DNA of 64,000 nucleotides from Shinisaurus crocodilurus (GCA_021292165.1 CM037877.1:84909691-84973690), one strand, 5' to 3'; shown: positions 1 to 12,959, numbered from the stretch's first letter. Numbers and translations: made by a program. The notes: generated from the letters alone by a model not told the origin.

Positions 1-651
1 GAACCTCTATAAACTATGGAATTCACTTCTATATGCTATTTGCTACCTCCAGTATCAGAGGCAGTATGCCTATGAACACCAGTTGCTGGGGAACCTGGGC
101 AGGAGGGTGCTATTGCACTCATGTCCTACTTGTGGGTTTCCTGTGGGCAGCTGGTTGGCCACTGTGTGAACACTCAGAATGGTGGACTAGATGGACCTTG
201 GCCTGATACAGCATGGCTTTTCTTATGTTTTTAACTTCTCTTTAGCAAATATAAAAAGCAAGTGTGTGCACACTTACACACATAGGACACACACATGTAG
301 ACACAGGTCAGGGCTATGAATGCAATCCTAAATGGTGTGGGGGAGTGAAGTATGGGATCGTCCACCATTTCCAAAGCCGTGCTTAGCTCATGCTGACCAG
401 GGAGGTGGTTTGACATTGCCTTTTGTCACTGCAGTTGACAGCACATCTATTTTTAAAAAAGAAACCCCTCATTGAAAACAATGAAGGGGAATTTACACAA
501 GCTCCAGGCTGGCATAGTTGAGGGGTCTCTCGGGAGTGGAGGGGCTTTGGATTCAGCAGATCCAAAGCTGCATCCAACCCACCCCTGCCCCCAGAAAGCC
601 TGTTTCAGGGTCTGCTGTTGGGATCAACTTTGGTAGCAGATTATACCAGGA

Positions 652-782
652 ATGGGTAACTTGTAGCCCTCCAGATGTTTTGGCCTACAATTCCCAATAA
701 CCTTAGCCAGCATAGCCAGTGGTGAGGGATGATGGGAGTTGTAGGCCAAAACATTTGAAGGGCCACAAGTTGCCCACCCATG
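652..782. repeat. palindromic hAT-type MITE
   Basis: Inverted arms read ATGGGTAACTTGTAGCCCTC at the left and the complement of GAGGG/AAGGGCCACAAGTTGCCCACCCAT at the right. The inner core TTTTGGCCTACAA is mirrored as TTGTAGGCCAAAA. This is the lizard-style 'actacaactcccat' element family. Confidence 0.8.
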
Positions 783-2736
783 ATTTACACCCATGGTGCT
801 TTTCTCATGATTTACACCACCCCATCCTAACCCCTACCAGGCCGCAGATCTGAGAGGTTAGATTGCTCTGTATATTCTTAAGTAAATATGATATTTCTTC
901 TTTCTATGTTGCTTGGATAGTTCCAAATGTTTTCAAGCTTCTAAAAAAATTATGTAGAAGTTGAATATTCTAGTCATAAATAATTTTATGATTTTACAAT
1001 TTTCCATTAGGAAAAGCTGATATTTGCTGCAAAGCAAAAAGAATAGCTCCTTCAGTTTTTCCAACTTATAGATAAGTTGGCCCTTAGCATTTCATATTTT
1101 GTCTTTATAATATTCAACTATTAATTACTGCTTACATTTAAAAAAACAAAAAAACAAAAACAAGTATTCCCGTGCTAGAACAGACCAAGATCTGTTTAGT
1201 CCAGTGTCCTAACTGTAGTACCATACATTTAGTTTAGACAGCTCTGGCCGCAGCAGCAGTGGTCAAATTACATGGGGGTCAGAGAGGGCCTGATCCCCTT
1301 ACACTTTGTGACAGTCCCCTTAACTTTATTTTTTTAATAAGAGTACGGGATTTGGCTAAAATTGAGTTGAGTCAGGGTTGGAGGCTTGTTGATTTCATAA
1401 AGGCCCCTCCATCTCCTCCCCCTGCCCCCAATAATTTAAGTACTGGGCACCATGTCTCAAGATGAATGTTGACAAAATTGGCAGCAATACAAGTGCTGTA
1501 AGTACTTGAAAAGCAACAAGACCTGTCTAGAATGAAAAATGAACACCTGTCTAGAAAGGAAGCTGCTGGGTATGTTCAGAATATTTGGGTGGGGGGTATG
1601 TGTGGAAAATTTACAAGCTTAAAATGTGCATATTTGATCCGTTCTTTCAAAATCTACCTCCTTGTTATGTTCCTTTATTTGAATATCTGAATTATATTAT
1701 CTGGTGTAAGAGGTAATATTGGACCAATCCAGACATTACCACACTATTGTGGGTGCTGCTTCCCCGTGGCTTCTTTGAGTTCAGTAAAATTTTGGTGTCT
1801 GAACTATATAGATTGGGACAATGTCATGGTTTCTTCCTACCTGGGCTTCCTAGAGTGACCTTCAAATATTTGCATAATTAGCCCCACCTACATGATTTCT
1901 GCATCCAAATGTTACTGTAGCAGTATGAGAAGAAACTATGGGAATGGTTTCCATGCTGCTATGGTAACACATGAATTAGCCCTTGTTTGTTTCACTCATT
2001 TAATTAGTTCCTACACAAAAAGGTTAAGTGTGCTTTTTAAAAAGTATCTCTTTTAACTTCCTTCCTATGATAAATACCGGTAATTGTGTTCGTGTATATT
2101 CCTTTTTCTTCTATGGGGGACTTAAGGATCTAAGATTCTAAACTGTTTCAGCTGTATTTTCATTTTATTCACCTTTTCCTATGCTGCTAGTTTTAGTTCT
2201 GTATTTGGCTAATTTGGGTAGCATCTAATAAGTCTTTCCATTTGCAGTGACATGACATCCCTTACCTCCCTCAGGGTATAATCAATCTGTATTTGAAGGG
2301 GAAGAAAACTACACTATCTCTGTACTACTGCAGCTAATGCCCTAATTTGGCCATGGCATACTTAGTAAATTCATTCCTCTTTCTGTTTTGAGATGTAGAT
2401 TCAGAAAATGCCATTCTTCATTAAGGTTTTAATTATGTTTAGAAAGCAAGCAGACTGTGTGCTCAGCTGTCTCTGATCAGCTAGGTACGTAATTCAGCCA
2501 ACACAAAGCCACTCATTGGTTGAATTAAATAGGATGGCAACCTCAAGAGATGAACATAAGATGCCCAGCTTCAGGTTCTTCTTATAATTGCAAGAGAAGC
2601 AAAATAAAATAGCAGGGTGAGATGATATCCTCTTTCAAATACTCTGGCTCCTTTTTGCTAGGTTTTGGAAATGAAATTAAGGGTCTCCTTTTCTCTTGTG
2701 GAATGAGGATTCCTTCACATGCTGGCTATATTGGAT

Positions 2737-3084
2737 GATCATATCCTGGTTTAATACGCCAAAATATGAATGAGCCTTTTGCAAATGCATGCAGCCCCTT
2801 CACTCCTCCCTTCATGGCACAATCAATCAGACTAGGAAGCCTCTAATTTACCATAGTTTAGTCCAAACCAGGAGCCAGCTTTGGAACAAGTCAGGATCCT
2901 AAACACAGTTTGAAGCTGGTTCAATATCCTGGCTTGTTCTGATGCTGGTAACCATAGCTTCCTGGTTTGGATGAAATAAAAAATTATGCTTAATTAGAGG
3001 CTTCCTAGTTTGATTGTCTGAAGAGTGAAGGTGCTGTGTTTATGGGCTCATTCATATCTTGACTTAATAAGGTGAGATATGATT
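2737..3084. repeat. about 350-bp palindromic DNA element
   Basis: Long imperfect inverted repeat. Left-arm blocks ATATGAATGAGCC, CCTTCACTC and CTAGGAAGCCTCTAATT recur in reverse complement in the right arm (AATTAGAGGCTTCCTAG, GAGTGAAGG, GGCTCATTCATAT). It is a non-autonomous DNA transposon by structure; the superfamily was not assigned. Confidence 0.7.
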
Positions 3085-3308
3085 GAACCAGGTAGTGTAG
3101 CTAGCTAGAATGTTAGACTTGAAGCAAGAGCATGAATGTTCAAATCCCTTCTCAATCATGAGGCAAACTGGATGACCTTTGGGCAAGGCACTATTTCTCG
3201 GCCTAAACCACCTGACAGGGTGGTTGTGAAAATACAATAGTATAAACCCCCACATATACTGCCCTGACCTGCTTAGAGAAAAAGCAGGATAAAAATGTAA
3301 TGGTGGTA
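3084..3308 (+). repeat. tRNA-headed SINE
   Basis: Pol III box A-like (TAGCTAGCTAGAATGTTAG) and box B-like (GTTCAAATCC) blocks are followed by the shared SINE body (GATGACC, GGGTGGTTGTGA) and a tail ending GCAGGATAAAAATGTAATGG. Related to the copy at 15147. Confidence 0.7.
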
Positions 3309-3868
3309 GTAATGTTTGAAGACATACATTGTAATGAGTTGTGACTGCTTCTGGCTCCCCAGCACATGTTTAAGTGGTGTATATGAAGAGTATTCTCTTC
3401 AGTTTTAACAGGTACCCAGTATGGATTTGGAACTTGTACCCATTAAAATTGTAATGTGAGCAGGGACTCTTTATATAAAGGACAATTTTGTAGAACAGTA
3501 AACCAGTCCAGGGAAATCTTTATTTTTGGAGGTGCTTAGAATTAACTAAAACCTGACTTAACATACCAATGTGCTTCCCATCATGAATCCAAAGTTCTGA
3601 CTGGTACATTCAAACATGAATAGAATTTGAAAAATGGGAAATACACTGAAAAGGAAATATGGTGCTTAGGACATGCTCTGTGTACCCTAAAGGTGGTATG
3701 TTCCCTGCCAGTGACTACCTATAACGTTGGTTGATAGGTCTGTTTCCCCACCTTCCCACACCGGGTCTGGACTAATTTTCTTCACAGGGATTGTTATACA
3801 AGCATGCAGTACTCCAGACAGGTGTTGCATTCTAGTCAGGAATCTGAGGAAGCCCACTAAGTCGGGGG

Positions 3869-3994
3869 CAGGGAACCTGTGGCCCTCTAGATGTTGTTGG
3901 ACTCCAACTCCCATCAACCCCAGCTAGAACCGACCAATGGTCAGGAGAGTTGTAGTCCAGCAACATCTAGAGAGCCGCAGGTTCTCCATGCCTG
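3869..3994. repeat. palindromic hAT-type MITE
   Basis: Starts CAGGGAACCTGTGG and ends GCAGGTTCTCCATGCCTG. The cores TCTAGATGTTGTTGGACT and AGTCCAGCAACATCTAGA are inverted copies. Same family as 38030 and 54379. Confidence 0.8.
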
Positions 3995-4952
3995 TCATAA
4001 GCTATTTTTCATTGTACTTTCACCAGAGTGCACTTTAGTGCTGCCTGAAGCCGAGCCCAAATGATTCCCGCATAGCCCTGCTAGGGCCAACATTTCAAAA
4101 AGTCTTGCTGCTCCATTGAGGCGCCAATTCCTGCCTTCATCTATTCTGTCCTCATAGGGCCGATTGCTCCAGCATGCTGCGTGGTAGAACTGGCCCTAGG
4201 GTTCTGCATTCTTGTCTGAATATTTTAACATAGGTACTTGGCATCGTCACTGAATTTATCTCACTGACATTGAATCTCTATTACTTAACCTAAGCCTGAC
4301 TTTTTCCTTCGCACAGCTGAGTTCCAGGACAAAATGTCCTAAACTGACTGAACCAAAAGGTGAAACGCTCGGTTCTTTTCAAAAATAATGAAGCAGATAC
4401 ATTCTTTTCATAGTTTAGAATGGTCAGTCTGTGCATGGTCATTAAAAACTTGAATATGAACTGTGAAAGCAGCTAGGTTTCGTTTTGAGGCTCTTTGGCT
4501 GGCTGTTTAAGAAGATCAGAGTATGTACTGTATTTTTTTCTGAGTTCAAGCTGAACAAGGGTGCTTGTCAAGAGGTAAATTTTAGACACCTATCTTTTTA
4601 TTTCAAAGTATTGAGACAGATATATTTTTTCTTTCCCTGGGAAAATGACCTAGCTTGCCTTTAGTAAGACTTGCAGAGTGCTTAGCCTAATGAGTGATTA
4701 ACTTGCTGACTTAGGATGTAAATCATACATTCCTGTCCACTTTCAATTACTGTAATCACAAAAAGTCATGAAAACGCAATTGAGAAAGCCTTAAATGCCC
4801 AGTGGGTAGAATTGGTACTAAAGGTATTGCATTAATCAGTGACTCGATGGGGTGGGGAGTTGAGGAAGCGATATAAAGTTGTGGGCCAAGTTTCCTTCAG
4901 AAGAATGAATGATTCATTCACTACTATGTGGGACCTCGGACCTGGCATGGAA

Positions 4953-5110
4953 TTTCATAGATCATAGAGTTGGAAGGAGCCTACAAAGCTATAGAGTCCA
5001 ACCCCCTGCTCAATGCAGGAAACTAGAGGAGGGGTCTCCCATCCAAGTAATAACCAGGCCTGACCCTGCTTAGCTTTCCACACTCAGACAAGCTGAGCCA
5101 GCGTAAGCCA
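4953..5110 (-). repeat. 5S-rRNA-headed SINE with CR1-like tail
   Basis: Read on the minus strand it has AAGCTAAGCAGGGTCAGGCC and TACTTGGATGGGAGACC, the internal-promoter part of 5S rRNA, followed by a tail GGGGGTTGGACTC...CTTCCAACTCTATGAT as in CR1-type LINEs. It is nearly identical to 35676-35832. Confidence 0.8.
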
Positions 5111-6913
5111 GCATCCGGAGAAATTTAGAAACAGGCTTCTAGCCCTTATGCCCCACAGGCATGCCTGTGGGTATGCCTGCCTAAGTCAAGAAAGGAGAAC
5201 TGGGCAAGAGATTTACAGCTCCTTGTTCTTCCCTTATATGACTACTCTTACCTGCCCATAGTCCAGCTCACTTTTTCCAGATTTCCACACACTTCCTTCC
5301 ATTTCTTCTCCGCCACATTTGCTGAACCACTGTAGATTTTAAAAAACCGGGGTGTTTGCAGTTGGCAGGGCCAATTTCGGGGGTTAGCATTGTTTGGCAT
5401 CTGCCAAGGTCCATGGTGCATCAGGAGGCCCACCGCCTACCCCTGACTCTGCTATTCCTCTTACTTGCTCTTGGCTATTCACCTGCTCATTCCAAGCAAG
5501 TGAGCAGTGACAGGGACAAAGAGCAGCAGGTTGGCAGCCCCCATTTGCCTTACCTTGCCTTCTTCCTCTGTGAATGGGCAGCAGCAACAGCAGTAAGGAA
5601 GAGGTGGGGCAACTCACAGAGGGGCCGTCCTGAGGACATCTTGCCCAAGGTTCCCCCCAAACCTGCAACCAACACTGGGAATCCGACTATATTTTTCACA
5701 ATACACATACATGTAATATTTTGTGCTGTACACATACATTTAATCTTCTCCAATTCAAGTAATTTATTCTGATCACAAAATGGAAATTTGCTTGGTACAG
5801 AAGTTGAGACACTTTTGCCCCAGAAATTGAATTATTGCTATTTTTGACACACAATACACGCAGTCCTGGTGATTTTATTTTTACATGATTCAGTGAATGC
5901 AAAGTCCAAATGATTTTTCAGAAAGTATTCCAGCATTTCAGGCCTCGCACACTACCAAATTCCTACACAGAAGGCCCTGCTGTAGGGAGCATTCATACAA
6001 AACTAGCATAGAAATCCTAATGTGTGTTGATCCTACATGCACATTTCTAGTTACGCAGATATTCAGAAGTGAGAAAATTGCATGTAAAATTAGCGTTTTG
6101 AGTGCCTTCCATGTAGACCTTTGATAATGTCTGGAACAACCCTAAAAATAGGGCCATACATTTTTATCATCTATACCTATCGGGGACAGATTATAATATC
6201 TCAATGAAAATTGCACTCTGTCAACATCATCCTGCTCATGGCTGCCTTAGAGCCATTTCAGATGTTAGGCAGAAGTATTAATTGTAGAAGATGACATGCT
6301 GGTCTCAAGCATCCGTTATTTCTACACTTAGATTATGTCCAAAGTTTCACCAACTTGCAGAATATGTTAGGAACCATTATGGAGTATTAAATACTACTTA
6401 AATGGCACGAGACATTTTTCATGTGTGTTTGGACATTATGGTGAATATTGTTTGTAACCCTGAGAACATTAATTACATTTAAGGTTTTCATTCTCATTCC
6501 CTCTGAGGAATAATATTATTCTCTCTTAATACTATTTGTGGATGAAGTATGCTTGGGTCTCTTGAGGCATACAGGCTTACTGGCAGCTGGCAGTGGAACA
6601 AGAGAGAGGATACTGGTGTTAACACCTGCCTCTTTACAGCATTATTTAAACCTGTGTCAAATCCTTTAAACCTAGCAACAGGGAGGTGCTCTCTCTTTTG
6701 TCTGAGGGATAAGAGAGCAGAGGGGGAAGAAGAATGTGTTGATAGCTAATCCATTGCTTTTCACTAAAATCTTAAGCTTGCAAGCTCCACTTTCTGGGAA
6801 AAGTCAGTACCTCTCTTCCCCTCCAATAATGTGCTCTTAATAACTAACCTAATCTTAAAACTAATTAATGAAATGTCATCATTATTAATTTTAATTCTTT
6901 AAAATTTTGAATA

Positions 6914-7170
6914 CAGGCAGTTACCAGGTTATGAATGAGTTCTGTTCTTAAGAATGTCTTTAAGTCGAATTTGTATGTAAATTGGAACAGCATAGCGTTC
7001 TAATCTATACGTTAAAATCAGCATTTACGCAAATTGCATAAATTATGCAAATTGCATAGTATACTACGCTATGTACTGTACCTAAACAATGTAGCGCCGC
7101 GGAACCCAGAAGTCCGTTCTTCAGTATGGGTTGTCTGTAAGTCGGACGTTCTTAACTCGGGGACTGCCTG
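6914..7170. mobile_element. Tigger-like (mariner/pogo) MITE
   Basis: Terminal inverted repeats CAGGCAGTTACCAGGTTATG and the complement of CTTAACTCGGGGACTGCCTG are flanked by TA on both sides (6912-6913, 7171-7172), the target duplication of mariner-type elements. Inner arms share GTAAGTCGGACGTTC-like sequence. No transposase is present. Confidence 0.8.
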
Positions 7171-7559
7171 TATAAGCATGCATAACAATGCATAGCTATT
7201 TAAACATTTAACTATTATTAATTTTTAAAATAGTGTGCTTTTGTCCATGTAAGAGTTTGTAGCAATTTCTGGGCAGAACCTCTGCCCTGCCCCCTGCACC
7301 TTCAAAAAATCTGCTCCAGAGGGTTGCCCGGAGCGGATTGTGAGGGTGCACAGGGGCTGCAGAGGGGAATCTCCCCCTTCCTGGTTCTGGTGATGGGAGC
7401 AGTTCCATCAGCAGAAAAACTGCACTGGATTTCACCCTCTGTCAATATGATGGATGTTCTTGCGCCACTTGCATGTTCTCTCGCTCACTCACTCACTTTC
7501 AACAGATTACATTTGTCAGTGATGACTTTTTAAGTATTCATGTTTTAAACTTTTAGTTT

Positions 7560-7690
7560 TAAGCTTTTAAAAGTAGTTTTAAACTTCTAAAAGTTTTATA
7601 TTATGTTTTATCATGCTGTATTTTATAATTTTAATTAACTGCCCAGAGAGTTTCAGATATTGGGCAGTATAGAAATGTAATAAATAAATG
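7560..7690 (+). repeat. LINE 3' tail
   Basis: ACTGCCCAGAGAGTTTCAGA, then GGGCAGTATAGAAATGTAATAAATAAATG. This is the recurrent CR1/L2-type LINE tail also seen inverted at 31390 and 45480. Confidence 0.65.
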
Positions 7691-7799
7691 TTTGAAATAT
7701 GGAACACATAAAAGTTCAATGCTAAATTTTATTTACTTGTTTGTTTTCAGCTATAACAAATTGTAATTATTAACCTGTCCAGACACTGAGATCATCATT

Positions 7800-8110
7800 T
7801 GAGGCCCTCCTCCAGGTGCCCCCGCCAAATGAGGTGAGGCGGATGGCTACAAGGGAGAGGATCTTTTTAGTGGTGGCACCCCGTCTGTGGAATGCTCTCC
7901 TCACAGGCTTGCCTGGCACCTACATTACGGTCTTTTTGGCGCCTGTTGAAGACTTTTTTATTTTCTCAGGCATTTTAAGAACTGTTTTTAGTGCTCTTAG
8001 TATTCTATTCTGCTGTTGGTTTTAATTTGGTTTTATGATAGGAAAGAGGTGCTTCAGGCGTGCCCAAGAGCTTGTATGTGCCCAGTTTGTGTTTTCTATT
8101 TTTTATTAAA
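7800..8110 (+). repeat. CR1/L2-type LINE 3' end of ORF2
   Basis: An open frame (7816-8025) reads VAPRLWNALL and similar, the usual C-terminal part of the LINE ORF2 protein; the sequence then runs into a TTTTAATTTGGTTTTATG tail. 5'-truncated and non-coding today. Confidence 0.7.
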
Positions 8111-8651
8111 CAGCAGATACTCATACTATATCAGAATATGTTTTTAGAAGTCCCCTCACTGTCTAAAGCAGTTTGGTGGAAGTGGGGGGCTGCTACATGA
8201 GAAACACCCTTTATGAAAGTTCCCATGAGCACACACAATGAATAGTGCAGTCCTTTGGATCTCAGTTAAGCAGTTTATAATGCAACAGAGTATTTACTTC
8301 TCAGTTCAGATTATATACTGGCAACCAACATTCTTTAAAAGTGAAAACTGCTCAATCAGATCAGAGAGAGTATCTCAAGACCACCCCTTTTCTTCTGTGC
8401 TCTGGAAATTTGCAAGTTTGTGATTTCCAAATTCACAGAAGAGGAGCCATGAAGTTTGCATGGCTGTGCTATTCTGGATGTTCATGTGAACATGTCTTTT
8501 GTGAAACTTGTTATAATGATTCACAGTCCCTCGTGATTGTACTACATTTGTGGAGATACCACCTTTTCCCAACACTCAAAAAGTATAATATTTGGTACCT
8601 AGAAAAATGCAGTTCTTCTTTCTTGCATTTAATTACTGTTAGGATTGCGTT

Positions 8652-8828
8652 CGGTTGAGGGAATATCCATGTTGCAGTTTACCCTCTTTTTCTTAAAAAA
8701 AAATATGAAACAAATTGTTGGCAGCCCAGTCTTGCAATCACACATTTGAGCACCCTGCCACCGGAGTCAGAGTGCTAGAATGTGTGATTGCAGGACTGGG
8801 GGCCCAACACAAATGAATAAATAGACTA
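8652..8828. repeat. direct repeat A, copy 1 (177 bp), containing a long hairpin
   Basis: Begins CGGTTGAGGGAATATCC and ends AATAAATAGACTA, closely matching 9539-9708. It contains an inverted repeat with arms starting CCCAGTCTTGCAATCACACA and its complement, extended further inward by AGCAC/GTGCT. Confidence 0.85.
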
Positions 8829-9538
8829 TGTCAAGGTTCCACTTATGCCAGGACACCTTGATCAGCTCCTTAAAGATCTCTGCCTCTAAGAGCCCCTCCT
8901 GTACCAGGAGACCTATCCTCTGCCTGTTTACCTCCTGACCCCAGTACCGTGGGATTAGGCCTTAGGCATGGTGAAAAAGACACTCCAACACTTGTGGTAA
9001 AGAACAGTTTACTTAGAACTATGGGTAACATAGATTCAGATTGATTTAGGGAAATTACACAAATAGAGCAGTAATAATTCAAAAAGCCAGTATAAGGGAA
9101 ACAAAAGGATAAATAACACAAGGTTCTCTAACTTAGCTACTGTGTCACTTGTAAGCCTCAGTTCAGAGATCCCTTCTCCAGTCTGCCTAGCTCAGTCTCC
9201 ATCTCAGTCTAGCTCTGGCTAGCTGGCCACACCCCACCTCCTTATAAACCCTTCCCAGGATTGGAAGGGTTACACCCATGTGACCTCAAACAGGAGAGAT
9301 GACACTTAAATTCTATTGGGTGAACTAAAACTCACAAATGCCCCCCTCCGATCAGGAAATGTTTGGGCCTTCAGGCTTCAACTAACAGGAGAGGGTTGGG
9401 CCTACAGGCTTCAAACTAACTTAGGCCTCAATCCTTGTGGAATGTGGTTCTGTGAGAGCCAAAGTCACCTGTTAGCTATTTCTTGTGGCAAGAATGTTGG
9501 TGGGGTAGTGAATGGGGATAAGCTAGTGGGGGTGTTTG
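8829..9538 (-). mobile_element. LTR-like segment between two direct repeats
   Basis: Read on the minus strand it looks like a retroviral-type LTR. It has CCAAT (about 9315-9320, CACCCAATAG), a TATA box (GGGTTTATAAGG, 9242-9248), then transcribed-looking sequence ending CCTTGACA next to repeat A. The + strand starts TGTCAAGG at 8829. No clear matching terminus was found near 9538, and no internal viral genes are present. Solo LTR is the best guess. Confidence 0.5.
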
Positions 9539-9708
9539 CGGTTGAGGGAATATCCATGTTGCGGTTTACCCTCTTTTTCTTAAAAAAAAATAATGAAACA
9601 AATTGTCGGCAGCCCAGTCCTGCAATCACACATTTGAGCACCCTGACACCGGAGTCAGAATGTGTGATTGCAGGACTGGGGCCCCAACACAAATGAATAA
9701 ATAGACTA
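9539..9708. repeat. direct repeat A, copy 2 (170 bp)
   Basis: Near-identical to 8652-8828, but it lacks about eight bases (GAGTGCTA) in the right arm of the hairpin. It is flanked by GTTTGC just before (9534-9539) and just after (9709-9714). Confidence 0.85.
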
Positions 9709-10781
9709 GTTTGCACTGCATTGCGGAAGAGGGGAGACTTCAGTGATTCTGGTGAGTCTAGGAGTTCCCTGCAATAGGATAAACACACTTTGCTTCTGAT
9801 GGTGATAATGTATAAAGGTAATTTGGAACTGCTTCATTTTAACCAGGTATAAACATTTTAATCTGTCATGCAAACATTTCTTTTTATATAAGTTGGGTTT
9901 TTTGTCAGATATGAAGGCATATGACAGAAACAGCAGCCCTCTTGGAATAGTATCCAACATTGTCCTGGCACTAGCACTAATAAGATTGCGCTAATGTAAA
10001 CCAGCGCTTGTGCAACAATTTAACTAATGCAGTGGGGGGAAGTGGTGATTTGCCGCCGAAATTCAGTGGCACTGCAGCAAAAAGGAGCCATTTCTCTTCA
10101 AAGCAAAGCATGCTTTCCCCATTGGATACTACCCTTGACTACCAGTTATTCTCCGAGTGTCTTCCTCTGTTAACTAGTTCTGTGATACATGTGCATAACC
10201 TTTCTGTCCAGGACCAAGTGACTCATTCTGTTTTTTATTTGCAGTGGGAAATCTTACTTTATTATAATCTGGGCTATCGTATAAGGTTGTAATCTTGCGT
10301 GCACTTACCTGCTTCAAAGTCTTCCAAGTAAACATGTATAGGATCGCATTGCATGTTTTAATATTTTGAAGCATAAATTCCCTTTAGCCATAAATTTATT
10401 GTATGAAAAATATTAAGAACCTTACATATATTTTGGGCCTCTGTTGCTGCTCTATTCATAACTGGATAGAACGGTTCTTTCCAAATAAGATATTTTACTG
10501 CCCAACGTTTCCTGTGCCTGTTTTTCATGGCCAGTGTCTTGCCCCCTTCCCCTCCTTTTGCATTCAAATCCAGTTTTTCTAGAACACAAAAAAGCAAAGT
10601 AGTCTTTGCAAGTTTTTAGATGTCCTGTCTCCTTTCATTGGGTAAGCAAAGCCTGTGCAAAAGTCATGATGAAGAGGTTCTCAAACTGTGGCTTAATTGA
10701 GACATCACAGAATCTCCAGTTCCTGGTTTGGAAATCAGGAACATGCTGCAGCCTCGCACAGTCTGTCTTCTTGAGTCCAGA

Positions 10782-10907
10782 TTTCATAGATAGAATCATA
10801 GAATAGCAGAGTTGGAAGGGGCCTATAAGGCCATCGAGTCCAACCCCCTGCTCAATGCAGGAATAAGCCTGTTACAGCACCCGGTATTCCAGGCGGTCTC
10901 CCATCCA
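10782..10907 (-). repeat. 5S-rRNA-derived SINE, 5'-truncated, head retaining the 5S 3' end
   Basis: On the minus strand the head (10907-10865) begins TGGATGGGAGACCGCCTGGA and continues ATACCGGGTGCTGTA, matching the last 40 or so bases of vertebrate 5S rRNA. It is joined to a tail GGGGGTTGGACTCGATGGCC ending in TCTATGATTCTA as in CR1-type LINEs. Confidence 0.85.
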
Positions 10908-11846
10908 TTTCCTCCTCCCTTTACTGGTTTGTTCTAACCATAGTTTGGTGTGATGTCAGAATTGGGCAAACTGGTTATACCTAACCAGAAATTGCTGCCA
11001 AGTCATGATGTGTTTAGGAACCATAGTTTGGAGGCAGTTCTGATAGGAGCTAACTACAGTATATCTTGCCTGATTTGGATATAATAATAGACTATGGCTA
11101 GAGCAAAATTGAAAGGCATAGGGAATCCATGCAAGAGAAAGGCAGGAGGGGAACAGATTCCATGGCACATTCCCAACTTGGCTCCAAATCATAATTTGGA
11201 ATCTGGAAAATATGATATATGAGTGTAGCCATTCTACCGACCATGCCTCTCCAAGCAGAGGAAAATTCGAAATGGATGTGTCAGTTGACTTTGTCCGGAG
11301 CCCAAGATAAAAGATGGAAACAGGGCTGGAGGAGCTTACTTTGGTAGCATTGATCTTTGATGGATGGCTGTAGAATATGGTCTTAGTAGTGTGGAATGTG
11401 AAATGATGTCATAAACTGAGAATGGTATAGTTTTCTTAGTTGATGTCAAAACTGCCATTGGTGGTTTCACAGGACATAGTGTGCTGCTCTTGCGCTTTCA
11501 GTTTAAAGACTGTACAAGGAGAGGAAGAGATGGTAGGTTGAGTCTTAAATTCGAATCCTTTTTATATTTGCTAAAATATGAAAAAATACATATCCAGAAT
11601 AATGAATTGTGGCTAAAAGATATGGAAGTGCTTAAATGTGCAGTTAAGACTGAGTCTATTCATTCCTTATGTCCCATTTTTATTTCTCTTTAACTGAATC
11701 ACTGAAAACCTCAGTTGGACACTTTCAGTGCTTGATCTTGTTTGCCCAGAAATGTAAATTGCTTTGAGTGAAGGATCCCATGCACATCCACCAATCATAT
11801 ATGTGTGTGAAATACAGAAATGCATGGAAAGCCACAAAGTAGGCCA

Positions 11847-11973
11847 GGTATGGGCAGAAAGTAGATTTCCAGTTGTTTTAGACTCCCTGCATTCCTGGCC
11901 ATTGGCCATTCTGGCAGGAGCTTCTGGGAGTTGAAGTCCAAACTATCTGGAGGTCTACCTTCTGCCCACCCCA
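11847..11973. repeat. palindromic hAT-type MITE, diverged
   Basis: The left arm GGTATGGGCAGAAAGTAGAT is mirrored by GGTCTACCTTCTGCCCACC. The right half keeps the core GGGAGTTGAAGTCCAAACTATCTGGAG in diverged form. An old copy. Confidence 0.6.
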
Positions 11974-12959
11974 GAAATAGGCACCTTGGTAGAAATACTT
12001 TAATAAATACATGTCTTTATAAGGCATATAAGACTTCAGTTATGAAATTCCTTATACTTTAAAGTCAAAATAGTTATCTGTAACATAGTTAACACTACTG
12101 TTTTTCTGAAGAGATGTATGTTAGCATGAAAGCTGTTGAATATATGCACTGCAAATAAATTGTTTTATGAAGCAAAGGAAGATGGTAAGATTTTGTTGTC
12201 CATTAAAAAAAATTTTTTTGCAAGTATTATATTGATTTTTTTCATAATAGTTTTGAGGAGGAACAAGGCAACATCTTTCTAGGAACAAGAGAGGAGTGTA
12301 GCACATGATTAAAAATGCTAGCTTTGAAAAATGTATTTACCCACATGTGGGTGTTTTGTTCATTCATCACTGCATGCCTGTGCAGTTCCCATTAGAAAAG
12401 TAATTGAGGTTGTTCCCTTGCAACAAGAAAACCACATAACTCTGTGCTAATTCTTTCTACCAAAGGAAACCATCAGAGGAATAAATTGAATTTCAGAGAA
12501 AACTGGGTGCTCTGTGAAATATTCCCCTACATGCACTTTGGAATATACAAATACATGAAAACAAGTACAAATACATATGTGTAGAAAAGCAGGCTAAAAA
12601 AGAATTTTGCTTGTTATCTGTTAGCCCTCTCAGCCATTGGCTGAGTTGCTGTGATCTCACAGCATGCTACGTTCACTGCAGTGTTATAACTGCTGATGGA
12701 GAAGGGCCAGTCACCACCAAATGCTCACAAATGCACTGACTGCTGCCTAAGTAAGCATTAGTATTTTCTAACCATTGACAATCAGAGCCAACTGGTATAT
12801 GGGAAGTAGAAACTCAATTGGGCTAGGGAAAACCCCTCACACCTCTGTACATCAAATGTCATGTATAGACATTGGAAGTTTTGGAATCTGAATGCTTAGG
12901 TACCACACTCAGGGATCAATTTAACATATTTGATTGAAATAACTATATAAATTGTGAAT

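Noticed and set aside
5356..5772. 138-codon frame in intron 1
   Set aside because: No recognisable domain, an overlapping frame of 94 codons on the other strand, and no supporting splice signals.
9316..9788. Frames of 126 and 107 codons
   Set aside because: They cross the LTR-like segment into the hairpin repeat at 9539-9708, and the shared ITH/PxxAIT strings on opposite strands come from the palindrome.
10864..10907. A functional 5S rRNA gene
   Set aside because: Only the last 40 or so bases are present and they are fused to a LINE-type tail.
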